Positions 16,475 to 26,490 of a stretch of 64,000 nucleotides of DNA are shown here, piece after piece (positions within the stretch are counted from its first letter, which is position 1; each line of letters opens with the position of its first letter). Origin of the DNA: JALORV01 sp963703945 (GTDB lineage: Bacteria; Pseudomonadota; Gammaproteobacteria; Burkholderiales; Burkholderiaceae_F); contig CAVPGM010000046.1 in the NCBI GenBank assembly GCA_963703945.1, forward strand, positions 331,745 to 395,744, read 5' to 3'. The position numbers were made by a program, and so were the translations under genes. The notes under the pieces are model-generated. The model saw nothing but the letters and a program-made list of their open reading frames with translations, was not told the origin of the DNA and did not search any database.

Positions 16475-18796
16475 ATGGTCGAACTCCAAGTCGACGGCCG
16501 CAAGGTCGAGGTACCCGAGGGCAGCACGCTGATGGAGGCCGCGAATCGCCTCGACATCTACGTGCCTCACTTCTGCTACCACCGCAAGCTCTCGATCGCC
16601 GCCAACTGCCGTATGTGCCTGGTCGAGGTGGAAAAGGCGCCCAAGCCGCTGCCGGCCTGTGCGACCCCAGTCACCGCAGGAATGATCGTGCGCACGCAGT
16701 CCGAGCGGGCCAAGCAGGCGCAGAAGTCGGTGATGGAGTTCCTTCTCATCAACCATCCGCTCGACTGCCCGATCTGCGACCAGGGCGGCGAATGCCAGTT
16801 GCAGGATCTCGCGGTCGGATACGGCGGGTCCGCGAGCCGCTACGCCGAACCCAAGCGGGTGGTGTTTCACAAGAGCATGGGGCCGCTGATCTCCGCCGAG
16901 GAGATGACCCGTTGCATCCATTGCACGCGCTGCGTGCGCTTCGGTCAGGAGATCGCGGGCTTGATGGAACTCGGAATGGCCGGCCGTGGAGAGCATGCCG
17001 AGATCATGACGTTCGTCGGGAAGTCCGTGGACTCGGAACTGTCTGGCAACATGATCGATCTGTGTCCGGTCGGCGCGCTGACCAGCAAACCGTTCCGCTA
17101 CGAAGCCCGCGCCTGGGAGCTGTCGCGGCGCAAGTCCGTGAGCCCGCATGACGCGCTCGGCTCGAACCTCATCGTGCAGGTCAAGAACCAGCGAGTGATG
17201 CGCGTGCTGCCGTTTGAAAATGAGGCGGTCAACGAGTGCTGGCTGTCGGACCGCGACCGTTTTTCGTACGAAGGGTTGTACGCGGCCGACCGGCTCGAGC
17301 GCCCGCTGCTCAAGCAGGGCGGCACCTGGGGCGAGGTCGACTGGGAAGTAGCGCTCGAATATGTGCGCCACTCCCTGACGCGGGTGAGAGAGCAGCACGG
17401 TGCCGACGCGATCGGTGCGCTGGCCGCGCCGAACAGCACGCTGGAAGAACTGCATTTACTTGCGAAGCTGGTGCGCGGCCTCGGCTCGGACAACATCGAT
17501 TTCAGGCTTCGCCAGACCGATTTTTCGGCGGACGCCGCGGACGACGGCGTGCCCTGGCTCGGGTTGCCGGTCGCCGAGATCGACAGGCTCGAGCGGGTCC
17601 TGCTCGTCGGCTCGTTTCTGCGCAAGGATCATCCGCTGCTCGCAGCGCGATTGCGGCACGCCACGCGGCGCGGATGCCGGCTCTCGGTGTTGCACGCATC
17701 GGACGAGGACCTGCTGATGCGCGTGACGAATGCGCAGATCGTGCGTCCGTCGGGCTGGGTCGCCGCACTGGCCGAGATCTCGGCGGCCATCGAGGCCGAG
17801 CGTGGCCGCGGGCAGACGAATGACGGCGAGGTTCCGGGTGAGGTCGCACGCGCCATCGCCACGAGCCTGCTCACCGGGGAACGCAAGGCCATCTTGCTCG
17901 GCAACGCAGCGGTCCAGCATCCGGCCGCCGCACAACTGCGTGCGTGGGCGCAGAAGATCGCCCAGGCGACCGGCGCTCGCCTCGGCGTGCTGACCGAGGC
18001 GGCGAACACCATCGGCGGTCACCTGGTGCAGGCGAGACCGCGCTCGAATGGCCGCAACGCGTGCCGGATGGTCGAGCAGCCGCGCAAGGCGTATCTGCTA
18101 TGGAACGTCGAGCCGGACTTCGACACCGCCGACCCGGTGGCCACCGGCAAGGCGCTCGCGCAGGCCGAGACGGTGATCGCGTTTTCGCCCTTCCGGAACG
18201 GCGCGCTTGACTACGCCGATGTCATCCTGCCGATCGCGCCGTTCACCGAAACCTTCGGCACATTCGTCAGTTGCGAAGGGCGCGAGCAGTCGTTCAACGG
18301 CACCGTGCGCCCGCTGGGCGATGCACGACCGGGCTGGAAAGTGCTGCGGGTCCTCGGCAACCTGCTGGAACTGCCTGGATTCGATTTCGAGACGTCGGAG
18401 GCGGTCCGCGCAGAGGCCCTGCCGGCCGATGTGGCGAGCCGCCTTTCGAACGCGACCTCGGTGTCTGCCGCTTCGACCCGCGGCGGGGGCGGGGGCTTCG
18501 AGCGTTTGGCCGATGTGCCAATTTACTCGAGCGACGCCATCGTCCGTCGCTCGCCGCCGTTGCAGGCTACTGCCGATGCGGCTCCTCCGGGCGCACGCGT
18601 CAGCGCGTCGACCGCAGCGTCACTGGGCCTCGCCGCGGGCGACAAAGTGCGCGTCACCCAGGGTGAGGGCTCTGCACTGCTGGATCTCGCGATCGACGAG
18701 CGCGTGGCAAAGGGCGTAGTGCGCGTTGCCGCGGCTCACGAATCGACGGCGTCGCTCGGGCCGATGTTCGGCCCGATCCGCGTGGAGCGCGCGTGA
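16475..18796 (+). CDS. nuoG: NADH-quinone oxidoreductase subunit G
   Basis: The 773-residue subunit starts with a [2Fe-2S] ferredoxin domain (CYHRKLSIAANCRMCLVEV and later PACATPV). Next is the His-ligated [4Fe-4S] N5 motif HPLDCPICDQGGECQLQD, then a four-cysteine cluster (CIHCTRCVRFGQE plus DLCPVGAL). The rest is a degenerate molybdopterin-oxidoreductase-like domain. The ATG at 16475 (MVELQVDGRKVEVPEG) lies 2 bases after the nuoF stop. An upstream open stretch within nuoF is not part of the protein. Confidence 0.96.
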   Translation: MVELQVDGRKVEVPEGSTLMEAANRLDIYVPHFCYHRKLSIAANCRMCLVEVEKAPKPLPACATPVTAGMIVRTQSERAKQAQKSVMEFLLINHPLDCPICDQGGECQLQDLAVGYGGSASRYAEPKRVVFHKSMGPLISAEEMTRCIHCTRCVRFGQEIAGLMELGMAGRGEHAEIMTFVGKSVDSELSGNMIDLCPVGALTSKPFRYEARAWELSRRKSVSPHDALGSNLIVQVKNQRVMRVLPFENEAVNECWLSDRDRFSYEGLYAADRLERPLLKQGGTWGEVDWEVALEYVRHSLTRVREQHGADAIGALAAPNSTLEELHLLAKLVRGLGSDNIDFRLRQTDFSADAADDGVPWLGLPVAEIDRLERVLLVGSFLRKDHPLLAARLRHATRRGCRLSVLHASDEDLLMRVTNAQIVRPSGWVAALAEISAAIEAERGRGQTNDGEVPGEVARAIATSLLTGERKAILLGNAAVQHPAAAQLRAWAQKIAQATGARLGVLTEAANTIGGHLVQARPRSNGRNACRMVEQPRKAYLLWNVEPDFDTADPVATGKALAQAETVIAFSPFRNGALDYADVILPIAPFTETFGTFVSCEGREQSFNGTVRPLGDARPGWKVLRVLGNLLELPGFDFETSEAVRAEALPADVASRLSNATSVSAASTRGGGGGFERLADVPIYSSDAIVRRSPPLQATADAAPPGARVSASTAASLGLAAGDKVRVTQGEGSALLDLAIDERVAKGVVRVAAAHESTASLGPMFGPIRVERA

Positions 18797-19893
18797 TGGA
18801 ATCCTTCACCGCGATGGGGAGCCAGGCGCTGGGTGCTGCATGGCCGGTCGCGTGGGCGCTCGCGCGCATCGTCGCCATCGTCGTGCCCGTGCTGCTGATG
18901 GTGGCGTACCTCACGTACTGGGAACGCAAGCTGATCGGCTGGATGCACATCCGCATCGGCCCGAACCGCGTCGGCCCGCTTGGGCTGCTGCAGCCGATCG
19001 CCGATGCCGTGAAGCTGATCTTCAAGGAAGTGATCACGCCGGCGCAGGCCGACAAATGGCTCTTCTTTGTTGCGCCGGTGATCGTCATCATGCCGGCGCT
19101 CGCCGCCTGGGCGGTGATTCCGTTTGCGCCAGGTGTGGTGCTCGCCGACGTCAACGGCGGGCTGCTGTACGTGATGGCGATCACGTCGGTTGGCGTGTAC
19201 GGCGTGATCGTCGCCGGCTGGGCATCGAACTCGAAGTACGCGTTCCTCGGCGCGATGCGCGCTGCGGCGCAAATGGTCAGCTACGAGCTGGCGATGGGAT
19301 TCGTCCTGATCGCGGTGCTGCTGGTGGCGGGGACGCTCAACATGACCGGGATCGTGCAGGGCCAGAACGCCGGCTGGTTCGCCGAACGCGGCTGGAACTT
19401 CCTGTCGTGGAACTGGCTGCCGCTGCTGCCGCTGTTCGTGATCTATGTCGTCTCCTGCGTCGCCGAGACGAACCGGCACCCGTTCGACGTGGTGGAGGGC
19501 GAGAGCGAGATCGTCGCCGGCCACATGGTCGAGTATTCCGGCATGAGCTTCGCCATTTTCTTCCTCGGCGAGTACGCCAACATGATCCTGCTGTCGACGA
19601 TGGCGACGGTCATGTTCCTCGGCGGCTGGGCGGCTCCGCTCGACCTCGAGCGGTTGATGGGCCTGCAGTTGCCGGTGTGGGTCGACGCATTTTCGGGCTG
19701 GTTCTGGCTGGCCGCGAAGGTGTTCTTCGTGGTGTCGCTCTTCATCTGGTTCCGCGCGTCGTTTCCGCGCTATCGGTACGACCAGATCATGCGTCTGGGC
19801 TGGAAGGTGTTCATTCCGATTACGCTGGTGTGGCTGGTGCTGATCGCGGTCTGGGTGCAGACCCCATGGAACCCCTGGAAAGTGAACGGGTGA
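18796..19893 (+). CDS. nuoH: NADH-quinone oxidoreductase subunit H
   Basis: The 365-residue membrane subunit joins the peripheral and membrane arms. Eight or more hydrophobic helices are visible. The conserved WERKLIGWMHIRIGPNRVGP and the ETNRHPFDVVEGESEIVAG loop are intact. ATG 18796 overlaps the nuoG stop by one base; a GTG three bases earlier is an alternative. nuoI starts 7 bases after its stop. Confidence 0.96.
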   Translation: MESFTAMGSQALGAAWPVAWALARIVAIVVPVLLMVAYLTYWERKLIGWMHIRIGPNRVGPLGLLQPIADAVKLIFKEVITPAQADKWLFFVAPVIVIMPALAAWAVIPFAPGVVLADVNGGLLYVMAITSVGVYGVIVAGWASNSKYAFLGAMRAAAQMVSYELAMGFVLIAVLLVAGTLNMTGIVQGQNAGWFAERGWNFLSWNWLPLLPLFVIYVVSCVAETNRHPFDVVEGESEIVAGHMVEYSGMSFAIFFLGEYANMILLSTMATVMFLGGWAAPLDLERLMGLQLPVWVDAFSGWFWLAAKVFFVVSLFIWFRASFPRYRYDQIMRLGWKVFIPITLVWLVLIAVWVQTPWNPWKVNG

Positions 19894-19900
19894 ACTGACG

Positions 19901-20389
19901 ATGGGTGCCATCCGCGAATTCCTCGACAGCCTGCTGCTGAAGGAATTGATCAAGGGTCTGGCACTGACCGGGCGCTATGCGTTCTCGCGCAAGATCACGA
20001 TCCAGTTTCCGGAGGAGAAGACGCCGCTCAGCCCTCGCTTTCGCGGGCTGCATGCGCTGCGGCGCTACCCCAACGGCGAGGAGCGCTGCATCGCCTGCAA
20101 GCTGTGCGAGGCGGTCTGCCCGGCGCTCGCGATCACGATCGAGTCCGAGCAGCGTGAAGATGGCACGCGCCGCACCACGCGCTACGACATCGACCTCACC
20201 AAGTGCATCTTCTGCGGAATGTGCGAGGAAAGCTGCCCGGTCGATTCGATCGTCGAGACCGACCTGCTCGAGTACCACGGCGAGCGGCGCGGCGACCTTT
20301 ACTACACCAAGCCGATGCTGCTGGCGATCGGCGACCGCTACGAAAAGCAGATCGCGGCCAGCCGCGAGGCGGATGCCAGATATCGCTAG
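19901..20389 (+). CDS. nuoI: NADH-quinone oxidoreductase subunit I
   Basis: The 162-residue ferredoxin-like subunit carries clusters N6a and N6b. Its two C-x2-C-x2-C-x3-CP motifs are CIACKLCEAVCPA and CIFCGMCEESCPV. The N-terminal amphipathic segment (LIKGLALTGRYAFSRKITIQ) contacts NuoH. Complete. Confidence 0.97.
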   Translation: MGAIREFLDSLLLKELIKGLALTGRYAFSRKITIQFPEEKTPLSPRFRGLHALRRYPNGEERCIACKLCEAVCPALAITIESEQREDGTRRTTRYDIDLTKCIFCGMCEESCPVDSIVETDLLEYHGERRGDLYYTKPMLLAIGDRYEKQIAASREADARYR

Positions 20390-20465
20390 GGCGGGTACAG
20401 GAACAAGCAAAAGAGAATCGCTCACGCCAAACGGACTGGACTCCGTTTCGCGCAAGCCGCCGAAA

Positions 20466-21083
20466 ATGAACACGCAGACCGCGCTCTTCCTGACCTTCTC
20501 GGCCGTGATGCTGCTGGCAGCGCTGCGTGTCATCACGACCCGCAATCCGGTGCATGCGGTGCTGTTCCTGGTGCTTGCCTTCTTCTCGGCGGCGTGCCTG
20601 TGGATGCTGCTGAGCGCTGAGTTCCTCGCGATCGTCCTGGTGCTCGTCTATGTGGGCGCGGTGATGGTCCTGTTCCTGTTCGTCGTGATGATGCTCGATA
20701 TCAACATCGACCGGCTGCGCCTGGGACTTTGGAAGAATCTCTGGACCGGCGGACTGGTGGCCGTGCTGATCGTGCTGCAGATGTGGCTGGTGCTGTCGCA
20801 GCCGCGCTGGCAGGGCCTGACCGGGCCTGGACCGGGGATCGCGGATGCCAACAACGTCAAAGTGCTGGGGCGGCTCACATTCACCGAGTACGTGTTTCCG
20901 CTGCAAATCGCCGGCGCGCTGCTGCTGGTCGCCATCGTGGCGGCCATCGCGCTGACGCTGCGTGGGCGCAAGGATTCCAAGCACCAGGATCCGTCGCTGC
21001 AGGTCAAGGTCGACAAGGGCGACCGCCTGCGGCTGGTCAGCATGGCGAACGACGATGCGGCACGCCAGACCCCCAAGGGATGA
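20466..21083 (+). CDS. nuoJ: NADH-quinone oxidoreductase subunit J
   Basis: The 205-residue membrane subunit has five hydrophobic helices and the conserved VLVYVGAVMVLFLFVVMML segment in TM3. The last ~40 residues are charged and soluble. The ATG at 20466 (MNTQTALFLTFSAVM) is chosen because the first helix begins there. The 76-base gap after nuoI is the longest early in the operon. Confidence 0.94.
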   Translation: MNTQTALFLTFSAVMLLAALRVITTRNPVHAVLFLVLAFFSAACLWMLLSAEFLAIVLVLVYVGAVMVLFLFVVMMLDINIDRLRLGLWKNLWTGGLVAVLIVLQMWLVLSQPRWQGLTGPGPGIADANNVKVLGRLTFTEYVFPLQIAGALLLVAIVAAIALTLRGRKDSKHQDPSLQVKVDKGDRLRLVSMANDDAARQTPKG

Positions 21084-21119
21084 AGCACCGATGACAAGAA
21101 TCGAGCGGACGGGGGCAAG

Positions 21120-21425
21120 GTGATTTCGCTGTCCTGGTATCTCGGCGTGGGGGCGCTGCTGTTCGCGATCAGCGTGATCGGCATCTTCCTCAACCGGCGC
21201 AACCTGATCGTGCTGCTGATGGCGATCGAGTTGATGCTGCTCGCGGTCAATATGAACTTCGTCGCGTTCTCGCACTACCTCGGCGACTACCACGGCCAGG
21301 TGTTCGTGTTCTTCATCCTCACCGTGGCCGCCGCCGAGTCTGCGATCGGACTGGCGATCCTGGTCGCTCTGTTCCGCAATCTCTCGACGATCAACGTCGA
21401 GGAACTCGATTCGCTGAAGGGCTGA
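21120..21425 (+). CDS. nuoK: NADH-quinone oxidoreductase subunit K
   Basis: The 101-residue antiporter-like small subunit has three helices with the membrane glutamates of the proton path in LIVLLMAIELMLLAVNMNF and in VAAAESAIGLAI. It begins at GTG 21120. nuoL starts 19 bases after its stop. Confidence 0.95.
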   Translation: MISLSWYLGVGALLFAISVIGIFLNRRNLIVLLMAIELMLLAVNMNFVAFSHYLGDYHGQVFVFFILTVAAAESAIGLAILVALFRNLSTINVEELDSLKG

Positions 21426-21444
21426 AGTTGAAAGTTCCCACGCA

Positions 21445-23460
21445 ATGACAGCGATGCAGAAGATCTACCTGCTGACGGCGCTCGCCCCGCTCGTCGGCGC
21501 AATCGTCGCCGGGTTCGGCGGCAGGGTGGTCGGACGCGCCGGCGCGCATACCGTGACGATCGCGGGGGTTCTCGTTTCCACCATCGCGTCGTTCGTCATC
21601 CTGGCAGATGTGCTGAACGGCAACACTTTCGACGGCCCGGTCTACACTTGGGCGGTGGTCGGCGGGCTCAGGCTCGAGGTCGGTTTTCTCATCGACTCGC
21701 TGACAGCGATGATGATCGTGGTAGTGACCATCATCTCGCTGATGGTGCACATTTACACCGTCGGCTACATGGCCGACGACCCCGGCTACCAGCGGTTTTT
21801 CGCGTACATCTCGCTCTTCACCTTCAGCATGCTGATGCTGGTGATGAGCAACAACTTCCTGCAGCTGTTCTTCGGCTGGGAAGCGGTCGGGCTGATGTCG
21901 TATCTGCTGATCGGCTTCTGGTTCAAGCGGCCGACGGCCATCTACGCCAACCTGAAGGCGTTCATCGTCAACCGCGTCGGCGACTTCGGCTTCGTGCTCG
22001 GTATCGGCCTCATATTCGCGTATTTCGGAACGCTGCACTACGCGGCCGTATTCAAGGCGGCGCCCGGCCTGGCGGCGACTTCGGTGGAATTGTTGCCGGG
22101 TACGCCGTGGCTGCTGCTCAGCGTGATCTGCATCTGCCTGTTCATCGGAGCGATGGGCAAGAGCGCACAGTTCCCGCTGCACGTCTGGCTGCCCGATTCG
22201 ATGGAAGGCCCGACGCCGATCTCGGCGCTGATCCACGCGGCCACCATGGTGACTGCAGGCATCTTCATGGTGGCGCGGATGTCGCCGCTGTTCGAGCTGT
22301 CGGACGCCGCGCTGTCGTTCGTCATCGTGATCGGCGCCGTCACCGCGTTCTTCATGGGCATCCTTGGCATCGTGCAGAACGACATCAAGCGCGTCGTTGC
22401 GTACTCGACGCTGTCGCAGCTGGGGTACATGACGGTGGCTCTCGGAGCGTCCGCGTATTCCGTGGCGATCTTCCACCTGATGACTCACGCGTTCTTCAAG
22501 GCGCTGCTGTTCCTGGCGGCGGGCTCGGTGATCGTCGGCATGCACCATGAGCAGGACATCCGCTACATGGGCGGCCTGTGGAAGAAGATGCCGGTCACGT
22601 GGATCACGGCGCTGATCGGATCGCTGGCGCTGGTCGGGACCCCGTTCTTCTCCGGGTTCTATTCGAAGGACTCGATCATCCTGGTGGCATCCGCCGCATC
22701 CGGTGCCGGGCAGGCCGGGGCGACGCTCGCCTACTGGGCCGTCCTATCGGGCGTCTTCGTGACGGCGTTCTATTCGTTCCGCATGTTCTTTCTCGTGTTT
22801 CACGGGGCGCCGCGATGGGAACAGGGGCCGCATCACGGTCCCGAGGACGAGCCTGGACACGATGACGAGGATGGCGGCGATCCGCACGAGTCACCGGCCG
22901 TCATCACAGCGCCGCTGGTGCTGCTGGCGATCCCGTCGGTGATCATCGGCTTTGTCACGATTGGCCCGCTGCTGTTCGGCGATTTCTTTTCGCAGTCGAT
23001 CTTCGTCGACGTGCTGCGGCACCGCGCAATGGCCGAGCTCGCGGATGAATTCCACGGCGCGACCGCGATGGCGCTGCATGGCCTCGTCTCGGCACCGTTC
23101 TGGCTGGTGCTGGCCGGCGTCGCGCTGGCTGCGTTCCTGTATTTGATGCGGCCGGAGCTGCCGGTAATGTTGCGCTCGCGCTTCGCTTCCCTGTATCGGC
23201 TGCTCGACAACAAGTACTACCTCGACCGCATCAACGAAATCGTATTCGCTCGGGGTGCCCGCGTGCTCGGCACCGCACTGTGGAAGGGCGGCGATATCGG
23301 CGTGATCGACGGACTGGCGGTCAACGGCACTGCGCGCGTGGTCGGCTGGGTCGCCGCCATTTCGCGCTACCTGCAGTCGGGATTCATCTATCACTACGCG
23401 TTCGGAATGATCATCGGCCTGCTGGTGATGGTGACGCTGTTCGTCACACTCAGCCGCTGA
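21445..23460 (+). CDS. nuoL: NADH-quinone oxidoreductase subunit L
   Basis: The 671-residue antiporter-like proton-pumping subunit includes the conserved core FGWEAVGLMSYLLIGFW and FPLHVWLPDSMEGPTPISAL, the discontinuous-helix lysines, and the C-terminal extension that forms the long lateral helix. The His/Asp/Glu-rich loop HHGPEDEPGHDDEDGGDPHE (about 470-490) is an insertion typical of betaproteobacterial NuoL. Complete. Confidence 0.96.
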   Translation: MTAMQKIYLLTALAPLVGAIVAGFGGRVVGRAGAHTVTIAGVLVSTIASFVILADVLNGNTFDGPVYTWAVVGGLRLEVGFLIDSLTAMMIVVVTIISLMVHIYTVGYMADDPGYQRFFAYISLFTFSMLMLVMSNNFLQLFFGWEAVGLMSYLLIGFWFKRPTAIYANLKAFIVNRVGDFGFVLGIGLIFAYFGTLHYAAVFKAAPGLAATSVELLPGTPWLLLSVICICLFIGAMGKSAQFPLHVWLPDSMEGPTPISALIHAATMVTAGIFMVARMSPLFELSDAALSFVIVIGAVTAFFMGILGIVQNDIKRVVAYSTLSQLGYMTVALGASAYSVAIFHLMTHAFFKALLFLAAGSVIVGMHHEQDIRYMGGLWKKMPVTWITALIGSLALVGTPFFSGFYSKDSIILVASAASGAGQAGATLAYWAVLSGVFVTAFYSFRMFFLVFHGAPRWEQGPHHGPEDEPGHDDEDGGDPHESPAVITAPLVLLAIPSVIIGFVTIGPLLFGDFFSQSIFVDVLRHRAMAELADEFHGATAMALHGLVSAPFWLVLAGVALAAFLYLMRPELPVMLRSRFASLYRLLDNKYYLDRINEIVFARGARVLGTALWKGGDIGVIDGLAVNGTARVVGWVAAISRYLQSGFIYHYAFGMIIGLLVMVTLFVTLSR

Positions 23461-23481
23461 CCGCCACGACAAGAAGACAAG

Positions 23482-24987
23482 ATGCAGACTGCGACACCGT
23501 GGCTGAGTCTAGCGATCTGGTTGCCGATCGCGTTCGGCGTGGCCATTTTGGCGGCCGGCCGTGACCTGCACGCCAACGTCGTGCGAACGGTCGCGCTGGT
23601 GGGCAGCCTGCTCGGCCTGCTCGTCACGCTGCCGCTGTATTCCGGATTCGACGCCGCCAGCGCCGAGCTCCAGTTTGTCGAGAAGGCGCCGTGGATCGAA
23701 CGATTCAACGCCTACTACCACCTCGGTGTCGACGGACTGTCGGTCTGGTTCGTCCTCCTGACGGCTTTCATCACGGTCATCGTCGTGCTGGCCGGTTGGG
23801 ATGTCATCACCGAGCGCGTTGCCCAGTACTACGCCGCGTTCCTGATCCTGTCGGGACTGATGGTCGGCGTGTTCTCGGCGGTCGACGGGCTGCTGTTCTA
23901 CGTGTTCTTCGAGGCGACGCTGATCCCGATGTACATCATCATCGGAGTCTGGGGCGGGCCCAACCGCGTCTACGCCGCGGTGAAGTTCTTCTTGTACACG
24001 CTGCTCGGCTCGCTGCTGATGCTGGTCGCGTTCGTTTACCTGTACTACGTGTCGGGCGGAAAGTTCGGCATCTTCGACTGGCATGCGGTGCGCATCGGCA
24101 TGACGGCGCAGATCCTGCTCTTCCTCGCGTTCTTCATGTCGTTTGCGGTGAAGGTGCCGATGTGGCCGGTGCATACGTGGCTGCCGGACGCCCACGTCGA
24201 GGCGCCGACCGGCGGTTCGATCGTGCTGGCCGCCATCATGCTGAAGCTCGGTGCCTACGGGTTTCTGCGGTTCTCGATGCCGATCACGCCCGATGCGTCG
24301 CACGCGCTCGCGGGCTTCATGATCGCGCTGTCGTTGATCGCGGTGGTCTACATCGGGCTGGTGGCCCTGGTGCAGACCGACATGAAGAAGCTGGTCGCCT
24401 ATTCATCGATCGCGCACATGGGTTTCGTCACCCTGGGCTTCTTCATCTTCAACGCGATAGGCGTCTCCGGCGGCATCGTGCAGATGATCTCGCACGGATT
24501 CGTGTCGGGCGCGATGTTCTTCTGCATCGGCGTGATGTACGACCGCATGCACAGCCGCGACATCGCGGACTACGGCGGCGTTGTGAATACGATGCCCAGG
24601 TTTGCGGCATTCTTCATGCTTTTCGCCATGGCGAACTCCGGGCTGCCCGCCACCAGCGGCTTCGTCGGTGAATTCATGGTGATCCTCGGCGCGGTCAAGT
24701 TCAACTTCTGGATCGGCCTGGTCGCGGCCACCACGCTGGTCTGGGGCGCGTCCTATTCGCTGTGGATGTACAAGCGCGTCGTGTTCGGCGAGGTCGCCAA
24801 CGCGCACGTGGCCGAGCTCAGCGACGCCAGACCGCGCGAAATGCTGATCCTCGTCCTGCTGGCGGCGGCAGTCATGTGGATGGGACTTTATCCGAAGCCG
24901 ATGACCGACCTGATGGATGCGTCGGTCGCGCAGCTGCTGCAGCACGTCGGCCAGTCGAAGCTTCCGTCCGACGTCGCCGCCAACTGA
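23482..24987 (+). CDS. nuoM: NADH-quinone oxidoreductase subunit M
   Basis: The 501-residue antiporter-like subunit shows FFEATLIPMYIIIGVWGG (with the essential glutamate), KVPMWPVHTWLPDAHVEAP, and the lysine helix TDMKKLVAYSSIAHMGF. About fourteen hydrophobic helices are evident. It lies 21 bases after nuoL. Confidence 0.96.
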   Translation: MQTATPWLSLAIWLPIAFGVAILAAGRDLHANVVRTVALVGSLLGLLVTLPLYSGFDAASAELQFVEKAPWIERFNAYYHLGVDGLSVWFVLLTAFITVIVVLAGWDVITERVAQYYAAFLILSGLMVGVFSAVDGLLFYVFFEATLIPMYIIIGVWGGPNRVYAAVKFFLYTLLGSLLMLVAFVYLYYVSGGKFGIFDWHAVRIGMTAQILLFLAFFMSFAVKVPMWPVHTWLPDAHVEAPTGGSIVLAAIMLKLGAYGFLRFSMPITPDASHALAGFMIALSLIAVVYIGLVALVQTDMKKLVAYSSIAHMGFVTLGFFIFNAIGVSGGIVQMISHGFVSGAMFFCIGVMYDRMHSRDIADYGGVVNTMPRFAAFFMLFAMANSGLPATSGFVGEFMVILGAVKFNFWIGLVAATTLVWGASYSLWMYKRVVFGEVANAHVAELSDARPREMLILVLLAAAVMWMGLYPKPMTDLMDASVAQLLQHVGQSKLPSDVAAN

Positions 24988-24995
24988 GGGCAACG

Positions 24996-26490
24996 ATGCA
25001 GACCCTGAACGCATTCGCCGCCCTGCCCGAGATCGTGATGCTGGTCGCCGCCTGCGCGCTGCTGGTGGCCGATCTGTTCATCAGCGACGAACGGCGCAAC
25101 CTCACCTACGTGCTGACGCTGGCGGCGCTCGTGCTGACCGGCGCGGTGACCTGGGTGTTCCTGTCGAGAGGCGTTGTCACTTACGCGTTCGGCGGCATGT
25201 ACGTGACGGATCCGATGTCCGATGTGCTCAAGCTGTTCGCCATCGTGTGCGTCGCCCTGGTGCTCGTCTACGCGCAGTCGTACGCGCGCGACCGCGGGCT
25301 GTGGAAGGGGGAGCTCTTCACGCTGTCGCTGTTCTCCCTGCTCGGGATCATGTTGATGATCTCGGCGAACAACCTGCTGGTCATCTACCTCGGCCTCGAG
25401 CTGCAGGCACTGTCGCTGTACACGCTGGTCGCGCTGCGACGCGACGATCCACGCGCGAGCGAAGCTGCGATGAAGTACTTCGTCCTCGGCGCGCTGGCCT
25501 CGGGCTTCCTGCTGTACGGCATGAGCATGCTGTACGGCGCGAGCGGAACGCTGGACATCAACGAACTCTCCGACCGCATCGTCACCGGCCACGTCGCCAG
25601 CCGGGTCGCACTGGTTTTCGGGACCGTCTTCATCGTCTGCGGACTGGCGTTCAAGTTTGGCGCGGTGCCGTTCCACATGTGGGTGCCCGACGTGTACCAG
25701 GGCGCGCCCACCCCCGTCACTATGATGATCGGGTCGGCGCCCAAGCTCGCGGCGTTCGCGATCGGGTTCCGCATGCTGGTGGAGGGCCTGCTGCCGATCG
25801 CGGCTGACTGGCAGCGCATGCTGATCGTGCTCGCGGTGGCCTCGCTGGTTCTGGGTAACCTGACCGCGATCGCACAGACCAACCTCAAGCGCATGCTGGC
25901 CTACTCGACGATCGCCCAGATGGGTTTCGTGCTGCTGGCGATGCTGTCCGGGGTAGTTGGCGGGAGTGCCGCCGCTACTATCGGCTCGTACAGCGCCGCG
26001 ATGTTCTACGTGATCACGTATGCGGTAACGACGCTCGGCACCTTCGGCATCATCCTGCTGCTCTCGCGCTCGGGCTTCGAGGCGGAGGAGATCGACGATC
26101 TGCGCGGACTCAACCGCCGCAGCCCATGGTACGCATTCGTGATGCTGGTGCTGATGTTTTCGCTGGCCGGCATACCGCCCACCGTCGGCTTCTACGCCAA
26201 GCTGGTCGTGTTGCAGGCGCTGCTGGGCGACGGACTGCAGGGCGTCATGGTGTGGCTGGCCGTCATCGCGGTCATGACCTCGCTGGTTGGAGCCTTTTAT
26301 TACCTGCGGGTCGTCAAGGTGATGTACTTCGACGAGCCGGCGACCGGGCCGCTGGCACCCGATTTCGGCGACCACCGATATGCAGGTCGCGCTCTCGATC
26401 AACGGTGCACTGGTGCTGATCCTCGGCATCCTGCCGCAGTACCTGCTGAAACTGTGCACCGACGCGATGGTGCGGACCCTCGGTGGCTGA
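24996..26490 (+). pseudogene. nuoN: NADH-quinone oxidoreductase subunit N, with a 3'-proximal frameshift
   Basis: From ATG 24996 the frame encodes a normal NuoN: YLGLELQALSLYTLVAL, FKFGAVPFHMWVPDVYQGAP and KRMLAYSTIAQMGF are all present. At about 26365-26378 the frame shifts. The original frame then runs into unrelated, arginine-rich residues up to 26588. The +1 frame resumes the proper last helix, MQVALSINGALVLILGI, and stops at 26490. Removing one base from the GACCACCGAT stretch restores DTDMQVAL, so a single inserted base explains it. All other subunits are intact and NuoN is essential for complex I, so a residual sequencing indel is as likely as a real mutation. The restored stop overlaps the next gene's start. 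Confidence 0.9.

Noticed and set aside
24888..26459. 523-codon minus-strand open frame across nuoN
   Set aside because: His/Gln/Arg-rich antisense shadow; the plus strand is clearly NuoN.
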